Source: CAWIHA01 sp963835855
GTDB lineage: Bacteria > Acidobacteriota > Terriglobia > Bryobacterales > Bryobacteraceae
Length of the DNA: 64,000 bases
Assembly (NCBI GenBank): GCA_963835855.1
Contig: CAWIHA010000008.1
Location: 1 to 64,000, forward strand
Direction of reading: 5' to 3'
Positions 46,156 through 53,951 of the stretch are shown here, one piece after another. Made by a program: the position numbers and the translations under genes. The stretch's first letter is position 1. Every line of letters starts with the position of its first letter. The notes beneath the pieces were generated by a model. It did no database searches. It saw only the letters and a program-made list of their open reading frames with translations, and was not told the DNA's origin.

Positions 46156-47286
46156 CTACCAACTCACCTTCCCTAGCACCACCGGGCGCTTCGCGCCTGT
46201 CGCCGACGGCAGATTCGATGGTTTCCGCCGCCGAGTCTCATACGCGAGCAGCGCAAAGGCGACCGCCTCCTTCGCATCCACGTCAACCCCGAAGTCGGCT
46301 GAGGTCGTCATTCGCACGTCCGGCACGAGCGCTGCCAGGTAGCCCACCATGCAGGGGTTGTGCACGCCACCACCCGAGACGATCAACTCGTCCACCCGCA
46401 TCTTCGGCCGCACAAATCGTTCGATGCCCTCCGCCACCGCCGCCGCGGTCAGCGCCGTCGCCGTCGCGATCAGATCCACCATCGGCAAGCCGCTCGCCAC
46501 CACCCGATCGACAAACTCCGCCCCGTACTGCTCCCGCCCCGCCGTTTTCGGCGGCTTCTGCGAATAATACCGGGCCCGCAACAGATCATTGAGCAAGGCA
46601 TGGTTCACGCGGCCGTGCCGCGCGATCCGCCCGTCGCGATCGAATTTCTGCCGGCCGCCCGTGTGTCTCGCCACCAGCGCATCCACCACCATGTTGCCCG
46701 GGCCCGTGTCGAATGCGATCACTTGCTCCCGCCGCCCCTTCGCCGGGATCGCCGTCAGGTTCGCAATCCCGCCGAGGTTCAGCGCCACCCGCCCCAGCCG
46801 CCGGTCGCGATAGAGCAAGTAGTCCAGATACGGCGCCAGCGGCGCGCCTCGCCCACCTGCGGCCAGGTCGCGCGTCCTGAAATCCGATACCACCGGAATC
46901 CCCGTCCGCTCCCTAATCACAGCGGCCTCGCCGATCTGGAACGTGCTGGCCACCGAAAACCCCAGGCACCTCACTGGCGCGCCCTCGTGAAACACCGTCT
47001 GCCCGTGGCACCCAATCAAGTCGATCGATTCGAGCGCTACTCCGCCCCGCTCGCATGTTGCTCGCACCGCACGCGCGTATAGCTCGCCTACGATGAAGTT
47101 CAGCCGCGAAATTGTTGCCGTGTGCGTCCTCGCATTGGAGATGCCGAGCAGCGCCTCGCGCACCCGCTCCGGATACGGCGTCGTCGAAAACGCAAGCGTT
47201 CTGATCCGCGGCCTCGTGCCGATGTCCACAACCGCCACGTCGATCCCGTCCAGCGACGTGCCGCTCATGATGCCTGCAACTCTCAT
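46156..47286 (-). CDS. anmK: anhydro-N-acetylmuramic acid kinase
   Basis: A 376-aa kinase that opens and phosphorylates 1,6-anhydro-MurNAc to MurNAc-6-phosphate in cell-wall recycling. ASKHA-fold phosphate motifs: IMSGTSLDGIDVA, CHGQTVFHEG, LNLGGIANLT, DTGPGNMVVDA, and SGGGVHNPCM. Length fits AnmK. It is upstream-adjacent, on the same strand, to mutS (26 bp). The next MurNAc-6-P step, MurQ, is not in the window. Confidence 0.94.
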   Translation of the reverse strand: MRVAGIMSGTSLDGIDVAVVDIGTRPRIRTLAFSTTPYPERVREALLGISNARTHTATISRLNFIVGELYARAVRATCERGGVALESIDLIGCHGQTVFHEGAPVRCLGFSVASTFQIGEAAVIRERTGIPVVSDFRTRDLAAGGRGAPLAPYLDYLLYRDRRLGRVALNLGGIANLTAIPAKGRREQVIAFDTGPGNMVVDALVARHTGGRQKFDRDGRIARHGRVNHALLNDLLRARYYSQKPPKTAGREQYGAEFVDRVVASGLPMVDLIATATALTAAAVAEGIERFVRPKMRVDELIVSGGGVHNPCMVGYLAALVPDVRMTTSADFGVDVDAKEAVAFALLAYETRRRKPSNLPSATGAKRPVVLGKVSW

Positions 47287-47312
47287 CAGGAATAATCAGG
47301 GCAGTTCCCTGC

Positions 47313-49907
47313 TCACAGCTTCTTCAGTTCGTCCTGCAGTTCCGCCAGCAGACGCAACGCCTCCACCGGCCGCAGCTCATCCACGTTCAGTCTCCGGATC
47401 TGCTCCGCGATCTCATAATTCACCGGCTCGAACATCTGGATCTGCATCGGCGCCGGCGGACGCGCGCCCGGCGTCAGTTCCTCCGTAACCTTGTGCTCGG
47501 TCTTCTCGTGCAGCGCCAGGACCTCCCGCGCCCGTTCGATCACGCTCGCCGGCAGCGCCGCCAGCCGCGCCACCTCGATGCCGTAGCTCCGGTCCGCCGC
47601 CCCCGGCTCCACTTTGCGGAGGAAGATGATGTCGTCACCCGCTTCCTTCACCGAGACACGCAGGTTCCGCACGCCTTCCATCTGCTCGGCCAGCTCCGTC
47701 AGCTCATGATAGTGCGTCGCGAACAGCGTCTTGGCGCGAATGCGGCCGTGGATGTGCTCGATCACCGCCCACGCCAGCGCCAGACCGTCGTAGGTCGCCG
47801 TGCCGCGCCCGATCTCGTCCAGCACGATCAGGCTCTGCGCCGTCGCCGTGTTCAGGATCACCGCCGTTTCCGTCATTTCGACCATGAACGTCGAGCGCCC
47901 GCGCGCCAGATTATCCGATGCCCCAATACGCGTGAACACACGGTCCACCACCGGCACAAGCGCCGCTTCCGCCGGAACGAATCCGCCCATCTGCGCCATG
48001 ATCGCGATCAGCGCCGCCTGCCTCAGGTACGTTGACTTCCCGCCCATGTTCGGCCCTGTGATGATCGCGATGAATTCCGATTCCGGATTCAAATACAGAT
48101 CGTTGGGAATGAACCGCTCTGCCACGCGCTCACCCAGCTTCTCGATTACCGGATGCCGCCCGCCCGCGATCCTCATCTCGCCCGAATCGGAAAACCGAGG
48201 ACGCGCGTAACGGTTCTGCGCCGCCACTTCCGCCAGCGCCGCCGTCACGTCCAGCTCCGCCGCAGCGCCCGCCGTCGAGCGTATCTGCGCCGCTTCGCCC
48301 GCCGCGCACGCACGCACTTCGGCAAAAATCTCCCGCTCGAGCTCCAGGATCTTTTCTTCCGCGTCCAGAATCTTCCGCTCCAGATCCTTCAATTCCGGAG
48401 TCGTGAACCGCTCCGCGTTTACCAGCGTCTGCTTGCGTTCGTAATCCGGCGGCGCTAGGTGCATGTTCGCTTTTGAGATCTCGATGTAATACCCGAAAAC
48501 ATTGTTGAACCGGACCTTCAGCGACTGTATCCCCGTGCGCCCGCGCTCCCGTGCTTCCACCTGTGCGATGTATTGCCGGCTGTTCCGCGTTATGTCGCGC
48601 AACTCGTCGAGCTTTGCGTTGAAGCCGCCGCGAATCGTTCCGCCGTCGGCGATATTCACCGGCGGCTCGTCCGCAATCGCCGCCAGTATCTGCTCCCGCA
48701 CTGCGACGACTCCATCGAGCCGCGCTTCCACATCCCGCAGCCGGGCGCTCTCCACGTCCGCGAGCCCTTTCTTCAACGCCGGAATCTTTGCCAGCGATCT
48801 CCCCAGCGCCAGCAGCTCCCTCGGTCCCGCCGTCCCCAGCGTCACCTTTGCAAGCAGCCGCTCCAGATCGAGCATCTCCCCAAGCATCTTCCGCAGTTCG
48901 CTCCGCAGTATCGTTTCACGCAGCAGTTCCTCAACTGCATCCAGGCGCGCTTCGATCTCTGCACGCTCCATCGACGGCCTCAGCAGCCGCGCCCGTAGCA
49001 GCCTTCCACCCATTCCCGTCAGCGTCTGGTCGATCACACCGAGGAGTGTCGCGTCCTTCACCGTCCCCGCCTCCGCCGCGAAGATCGGCTCGAGGAGCTC
49101 CAGGTTGCGCACCGTCACCGCGTCGAGCACCATCGCTTCCGACCGGTCGTAGTATGCCGGCCGGTCTAGATGATCGAGGGTTGCTTTCTGCGTCTCCATC
49201 AAATAGTGCAGGATCGCCCCCGCCGCTCCCGTCGCGAGGCGCCGCTCCGCCAGCCCGCAACCGTCCAAGCTCGCCAGCTTGTAGTGCTCACGCAGCGTAC
49301 GCTCGGCATAGTCGTAGCTGAAGACCCATCCTTCGAGTTCCGTCCGCAGTCGCCCGTCCCCCGACGCCGCCGTCCCTGCCGGGCACAGCACCTCACGCGC
49401 GCCGAGGCTCTCGATGGCAGCCTGCGCTTCGCGTGTGTCCAATTCCGTCGTCCGAAACTCGCCCGTCGAGACATCCACGTGCGCCAGACCCGCGCGCGCA
49501 CCGCTCTCAACCAGCGCCGCCAGGTAATTGTTCTCGTGCGGCCGCAGCAGCGCCGCGTCCGTCGCCGTTCCCGGCGTCACCACGCGCGTCAACTCCCGCT
49601 TCACCAGCTTCTTCGCAAACCGCGGGTCTTCCATCTGGTCGCAGATCGCCACGCGATACCCGCGCTGGATCAGCCGCGCAATGTAGGAGCCGGCAGCGTG
49701 GTACGGCACGCCGCACATCGGGATCGCTTGGCCCTTTTCCTTATTCCGCGAGGTCAGCGTGATTTCCAGTTCCTTCGCGGCTGTGACGGCATCGTCGTAG
49801 AAGAGTTCGTAGAAATCGCCCAGGCGGAACAGGAGTAACGCACCCGGCGCCTGCTTTTTGATCGAGTGGTATTGCCGCATCAGCGGCGTAGACGCATCAG
49901 AACTCAT
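47313..49907 (-). CDS. mutS: DNA mismatch repair protein MutS
   Basis: An 864-aa mismatch-recognition ATPase. The N-terminal mismatch reader has LFRLGDFYELFYDDA (F-x-E loop) and MCGVPYHA; the C-terminal ATPase has ITGPNMGGKSTYLRQ (Walker A) and LIVLDEIGRGTATYDGLALA. The tail ends in a helix for MutL contact. Its ATG (cat at 49905-49907) directly abuts the gdhA remnant, so its promoter must lie in or before that remnant. Confidence 0.96.
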   Translation of the reverse strand: MSSDASTPLMRQYHSIKKQAPGALLLFRLGDFYELFYDDAVTAAKELEITLTSRNKEKGQAIPMCGVPYHAAGSYIARLIQRGYRVAICDQMEDPRFAKKLVKRELTRVVTPGTATDAALLRPHENNYLAALVESGARAGLAHVDVSTGEFRTTELDTREAQAAIESLGAREVLCPAGTAASGDGRLRTELEGWVFSYDYAERTLREHYKLASLDGCGLAERRLATGAAGAILHYLMETQKATLDHLDRPAYYDRSEAMVLDAVTVRNLELLEPIFAAEAGTVKDATLLGVIDQTLTGMGGRLLRARLLRPSMERAEIEARLDAVEELLRETILRSELRKMLGEMLDLERLLAKVTLGTAGPRELLALGRSLAKIPALKKGLADVESARLRDVEARLDGVVAVREQILAAIADEPPVNIADGGTIRGGFNAKLDELRDITRNSRQYIAQVEARERGRTGIQSLKVRFNNVFGYYIEISKANMHLAPPDYERKQTLVNAERFTTPELKDLERKILDAEEKILELEREIFAEVRACAAGEAAQIRSTAGAAAELDVTAALAEVAAQNRYARPRFSDSGEMRIAGGRHPVIEKLGERVAERFIPNDLYLNPESEFIAIITGPNMGGKSTYLRQAALIAIMAQMGGFVPAEAALVPVVDRVFTRIGASDNLARGRSTFMVEMTETAVILNTATAQSLIVLDEIGRGTATYDGLALAWAVIEHIHGRIRAKTLFATHYHELTELAEQMEGVRNLRVSVKEAGDDIIFLRKVEPGAADRSYGIEVARLAALPASVIERAREVLALHEKTEHKVTEELTPGARPPAPMQIQMFEPVNYEIAEQIRRLNVDELRPVEALRLLAELQDELKKL

Positions 49908-50188
49908 CTACCCATTTCCCGCGCTCACAACCCGTATTCCACAATCCGCCGCCTCGCGCGCCAGCGAATGCTGCACCCGGTATCCGGTGAAGACTTCCAG
50001 CCTCCCATCGTCGAGCTGCACCGGAATGTGAACGGCGATCTGTTTGGCAAAGTGCGGAGCACCTTACAAAGGCCGGCGTCCAGCTTGAGCCGCCGGGCCG
50101 CCTCGTCAAATCGCGCCTCCGCCGCGAGCCACGGGTTCAGTTCTAGTTCCGGCAACTGTGTCGCGCCGCCCGCCCTTGCTGCGTCCAT
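49908..50188 (-). pseudogene. glutamate dehydrogenase N-terminal remnant
   Basis: From ATG 50188 the frame reads ELELNPWLAAEARFDEAARR and KLDAGLCKVLR, matching the start of Glu/Leu/Phe/Val dehydrogenases. A frameshift follows, and the next frame gives QIAVHIPVQLDDGRLEVFTG and YRVQHSLARE, the next conserved part, then stops at 49908. Only about 90 of about 420 residues remain. The gene was cut before the catalytic and NAD domains, and mutS begins on its last base. Confidence 0.78.
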
Positions 50189-50441
50189 CGCCTCCGCCCC
50201 CGAGAGATCATTATGACACTCATGCCCCTCGGCTTCCGGCCGTCGATGCTCAGACGCGAAAAGTTGCGCTTCTCGTTCGCTAAGGGGATTCGGGATAACG
50301 AGATGAGGAAATTGGAACGCGGGCTTGACGCATCGCCAAAAAGATGGTATTTTGCTGCCCTGGATCTCCACAAGGAGATCCCCTATATGCTGCCGTTAAG
50401 CCCGGCAAGCCAAAATGGAACCCCGGCCAAGGAGGCCCCTT
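50189..50441. other. promoter region of the secreted protein gene
   Basis: A 253-bp gap. It ends with the AAGGAGG ribosome site at 50429-50435. No gene is seen. Confidence 0.4.
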
Positions 50442-51983
50442 ATGCCGCATATGAAAAGCCAGTTGATTATCCTGCTCTCTGTCCTATCGGCCGCCACTCT
50501 GGCGGCGCAACCTAACCCGGTGATCCCGCGCCGCCCTCCGGATATCGTCCTGCCGCCTGGCCTCAATCTTCCGGCGCTGCAACGCGACAAGCCGGCCTCG
50601 CGCGTCCGCCCGGATCTCGTCATCCCAATTATTTTCCCTCATCCGGCTCCGCAGCTCGACACGGTGACCTCGCACAACCACCTGTACTTTCCGCAGTTGG
50701 CCGATGGAGGCAATGCGACATCAAAATGGCAGACGACTCTCACCTTCGTAAACCTCTCGACGATGGATGACGCGACCGTATACCTCTGGTTCTATAGTGA
50801 CCCAGATGGAAGTCCCTGGAGCATCGATTTCGGCGCGTGCGGGACGGGGCCGACTTCGGAGCTGATCCTCAGCATTCCGCCCAGAGGAATGAAGATGTGC
50901 CAAAGCCAAGTCTCTTCTCCGGCGGTAAAGGTGGGCTGGGCTTATGGCGTGGCAACCGTGCCCGTGCAGGCCACCGCCTCGTTCCGGACAATCATCGGGG
51001 GCGTGCCCGCATTCGAAGTGAGCGCCGAGCCGACGCTGCCCACCTGGCGCTATACCTCGTTTGCCAACCGCAATCTCGGAATTGCCATTGCAAATCCGTC
51101 CAGCGACACAATATCCGTAATTCTGACTGCGTACGACTCGGGAGGAAGCTCGCTAGGGGATCAGACGATTTCGCTCCCGGCCAACAATCACATTTCGAAC
51201 GGTCTGACCCATTGGTTCCCGGGACTCCCCTCCGACTTCGCTGGAAGCGTGACGCTCACTGGAGCGGACCCTTCGTCTGACGCCTTCATTGCCTGGACGC
51301 TGAATAGTTTCGATGGCACGGTTATATCCACCCTGCCGCAAGGCCGCGCCGCGTGGCCTCTGGCGCCCCTAACGCACTGGGACCAGGTCTGGCGTGCATT
51401 CCGGAAGGTATGGGTAGCCGCAGTGGATTCCGGTTACAACTTTCTCCCCGCTAGCTATACGATGCCAACGCTCAATGTCGTCGAGGACCTAACGGTCAAC
51501 GCAGTGACGCCCGATGCAAATACGATCCAGATCAGTGAGGCGCTTTCGCAACTCATCAGCGATTCGCCCGGCGAGCTGGCATTCGTCCTGGGGCACCAAA
51601 TGGGCCATCTCTATCAGATGCGGAATGGAGGCGCTCAAATCTTCAACCCCGATATCGAGGTTGACGCCGACGTTTGGGGAGTGTTTCTGACCGCGCTTGC
51701 CGGTTATGACGTTTACTCGGCCACCGGTGCGCTGGTAAAGGAAGCGGCGGCGACCGGGTACGGCATGAGTCCAGGGGGGTTCGATGGATGGGCCGACCCC
51801 AACGATGCGTACACGGACATAACCAGTCGGCTTCAAAATAGTATAGGCCCCTCGATCCTCCAGGCGTGCAACGTAACGACGGACACGGACGTTGCGGCTA
51901 TCTGTCTATGGGATCGGGCCGTGGGGCACTCCTACTTCCCGGCAGCGGTGCCTTTCGCTGTTCATCCTAAGCCGAAAAAATAG
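50442..51983 (+). CDS. secreted protein with degenerate M48-like motif
   Basis: About 513 aa, start at ATG 50442 (MPHMKSQLIILLSVL) after GGAGG. After a signal peptide and a Pro-rich start, the middle has several beta-rich repeats (WQTTLTFVNLS, ATVYLWFYSDPDG). The C-terminal part resembles M48 peptidases: GELAFVLGHQMGHLYQMR replaces HExxH with HQxxH, and EVDADVWGVFLTALAGYD is the downstream E-x-D-AD helix. The catalytic Glu is therefore a Gln. It may bind zinc or a partner without cleaving. Beta-rich middle and degenerate zinc site in one protein are unusual. Otherwise unrecognised. Confidence 0.65.
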   Translation: MPHMKSQLIILLSVLSAATLAAQPNPVIPRRPPDIVLPPGLNLPALQRDKPASRVRPDLVIPIIFPHPAPQLDTVTSHNHLYFPQLADGGNATSKWQTTLTFVNLSTMDDATVYLWFYSDPDGSPWSIDFGACGTGPTSELILSIPPRGMKMCQSQVSSPAVKVGWAYGVATVPVQATASFRTIIGGVPAFEVSAEPTLPTWRYTSFANRNLGIAIANPSSDTISVILTAYDSGGSSLGDQTISLPANNHISNGLTHWFPGLPSDFAGSVTLTGADPSSDAFIAWTLNSFDGTVISTLPQGRAAWPLAPLTHWDQVWRAFRKVWVAAVDSGYNFLPASYTMPTLNVVEDLTVNAVTPDANTIQISEALSQLISDSPGELAFVLGHQMGHLYQMRNGGAQIFNPDIEVDADVWGVFLTALAGYDVYSATGALVKEAAATGYGMSPGGFDGWADPNDAYTDITSRLQNSIGPSILQACNVTTDTDVAAICLWDRAVGHSYFPAAVPFAVHPKPKK

Positions 51984-52178
51984 AGCGATCGGCCGTTTGC
52001 ATGCCCGCCCGTAAGGGGCGTGGCCGAGCCGGACCAGTTCGGGCCGGAGCTCGAATGCTGAGCCCCGGCCCGGAGGATCGCACTGACATGCCGCTGCCGA
52101 TCCCGGCGTCTGCGGCCCGGAAGCCAAGGGCGATCGCCGCGCATACGCCCACCACGGCGAGTTCGGCAGCGCTCCGCT

Positions 52179-53318
52179 TCAGCTCAGCTTAGCTGCCGCG
52201 ATCTTTCCGAGGGCCCTCCATTTGGCTTCGTCCATCGCGTCGTCGGAGAAGAGGGAAACCCCGAAAGCGCCCGCCTCCAACGCCGCCTTCACCGTCTGCG
52301 TAAACGTGGGTTCATCCATGCCATGAATAAACAGTCCGCTGTAAACGGGCTTCTTCACCGTGGAGACTCCTTCCCGCGTCTCTGCGGCGACCCACTCCGG
52401 ACCTGCCTCATAAAACACGTTGTAGAGCATGGGCAAGAACGCATCCAGGCGCCATCTCCCCCAGTCCTGCCGGACATCCGTACGCGCCAGGCCCGGTCCT
52501 GGGAAGACCGCGGCCGTGATCACCTTTCCTTGCGCGTGTGCGGCGGGCACAAGATACCCGTTCACCAGCCCCGTCACCATGTTGAAGCGGAACCGCAGCC
52601 ACTCATCCTGAAGCTTAGAGTCTTTGATCTCGAGCGGATCAACGCCGTACTTCCGCTTGAATCGGTTGCGCTCGTATCCGGTGTAACCGTAGTCGTACTG
52701 GGGATAGACCCGGTCTTGAACGACATGGTATCTCTTCCACAGTCCGGGCGGCAAGATCACATCCGGGTGGCGGATGTAGTCGAGGTGGACCCCTGTCAGC
52801 TCCCCGATGCCAGCCAGTTCCTTAACCGTGCCCTGCACCCACTCCCGGACTTCGGGGCGCCCGGGATCCAGGAAGCGGTAATGTGGCACGTAGGGAGGTT
52901 TGTCGGCCGTTGATTCGCCCAAGGCATTGACGTTATACCAGTCAGGATGCTTCTTGATGATGTCGTCAACCATACAAGGGAGGGACCACATCCAAGCGTG
53001 CACCTCGAGGCCTTCGGCGCGAGCAAGCGGCAACAGCGTTTCCAGCCAGTTCGTCTTCACAGGCAGCCGCGTGCTCTCAAAGTAGGCGTTTCTTCCGTCA
53101 TAAGTCTCGGGAAGAATCGCGCGAATCCCTGAGGCCCGCATGAGTGCGAAGCGGCGCTTCCACTCCTCGGCGGACCTCGCGATTTGGTTTGGGATCCAGA
53201 CCCAATTCTTCATCGCGCGCCGTGCCGGCTTCGCGCCCGCGGAGGATATTAACTCGCTGGCCAGGGCCGGTACGCCCAACCCGGCCGCTTTGAGAAAGGC
53301 TCGCCTGCCGATTGACAT
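52179..53318 (-). CDS. GHL10-like family hydrolase
   Basis: About 379 aa from ATG 53318 (MSIGRRAFLKAAGLGVPAL), whose RRAFLK is a twin-arginine signal; the longer start at 53366 is not needed. The domain matches GHL10/DUF187 TIM-barrel proteins: WVWIPNQIARSAEEW, ILPETYDGR, LEVHAWMWSLP, THLDYIRHPDVIL-type strand (GVHLDYIRHP) and GVSLFSDDAMDE. Such proteins are extracellular glycoside hydrolases (YngK type) with unsettled substrates. Convergent with the gene to its left. Confidence 0.8.
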   Translation of the reverse strand: MSIGRRAFLKAAGLGVPALASELISSAGAKPARRAMKNWVWIPNQIARSAEEWKRRFALMRASGIRAILPETYDGRNAYFESTRLPVKTNWLETLLPLARAEGLEVHAWMWSLPCMVDDIIKKHPDWYNVNALGESTADKPPYVPHYRFLDPGRPEVREWVQGTVKELAGIGELTGVHLDYIRHPDVILPPGLWKRYHVVQDRVYPQYDYGYTGYERNRFKRKYGVDPLEIKDSKLQDEWLRFRFNMVTGLVNGYLVPAAHAQGKVITAAVFPGPGLARTDVRQDWGRWRLDAFLPMLYNVFYEAGPEWVAAETREGVSTVKKPVYSGLFIHGMDEPTFTQTVKAALEAGAFGVSLFSDDAMDEAKWRALGKIAAAKLS

Positions 53319-53651
53319 AGTCTCTCGTATTATGGGGTTCTTACTGCCCGCGCACAAGAATGACACTACCGTTCAGGCGATCAAACGTCACTGAGCTGAA
53401 CCCATCCGATGCTGCCAGTGCCCGAATGCCTGAGGCTGCCTGCCGTGGCCGGAGCCGCCGCAACCGTGAGAGGCTCCGCCCGAGCCGCTCACCGAGCGGG
53501 AAGAACCGAAGGAATGGAAGGCGCCGCTGCTGCCGTAGTAGCCGCCGCTGGGAGCGGGCCGGCTGTGAATGGGCCGCTGATCGCGGCAGAAGTCCCCAGC
53601 CTGGCTCCTTTTCAGTCGCGGTTCGGTGCCATGGTCCGCTACGATGAAGGT
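53319..53651. other. intergenic, possible decayed coding sequence
   Basis: A 333-bp gap. One minus-strand frame near 53400-53580 is Gly/Ser-rich (SGGYYGSSGAFHSFGS) and runs to a stop, with no valid start or known motif. It may be a decayed glycine-rich protein or a chance product of the base composition. Confidence 0.3.
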
Positions 53652-53951
53652 ATGGCATCACAGGCACGCATTCCATTGGAGGAGCTCCGGTCGGCCGTTC
53701 TGGGCCTGCACGGCTGGACGCTGGCCAACGCAAAACTGCACCGCGAATACAAGTTCGCGGATTTCGTCCACGCATTCGGGTTCATGGCGGCGGCGGCGGT
53801 TATGATCGAGGCCATGGGACACCACCCGGAATGGTCGAACGTATATAACCGGGTGACAGTGGATCTGATCACGCATGACGCCGGCGGCGTCACTGCGAAG
53901 GACCTGGAGCTGGCGAAAAAACTCGAGGAGATCGCAAGAAAACTGCAATGA
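53652..53951 (+). CDS. pterin-4a-carbinolamine dehydratase
   Basis: A 99-aa enzyme from ATG 53652; a longer start at 53409 is not supported. It dehydrates 4a-hydroxytetrahydrobiopterin. The family motif is clear: HREYKFADFVHAFGF, MGHHPEWSNVYNRVTVDL and THDAGGVTAKD. Usually coupled to aromatic amino acid hydroxylases, none of which is visible. It overlaps the serine hydrolase-NamZ fusion by 4 bp, so the two are translationally coupled. Confidence 0.93.
   Translation: MASQARIPLEELRSAVLGLHGWTLANAKLHREYKFADFVHAFGFMAAAAVMIEAMGHHPEWSNVYNRVTVDLITHDAGGVTAKDLELAKKLEEIARKLQ

Noticed and set aside
53409..53651. N-terminal extension of the pterin dehydratase
   Set aside because: Low-complexity Ala/Gly/Arg sequence; the 99-aa protein from 53652 is exactly family length.
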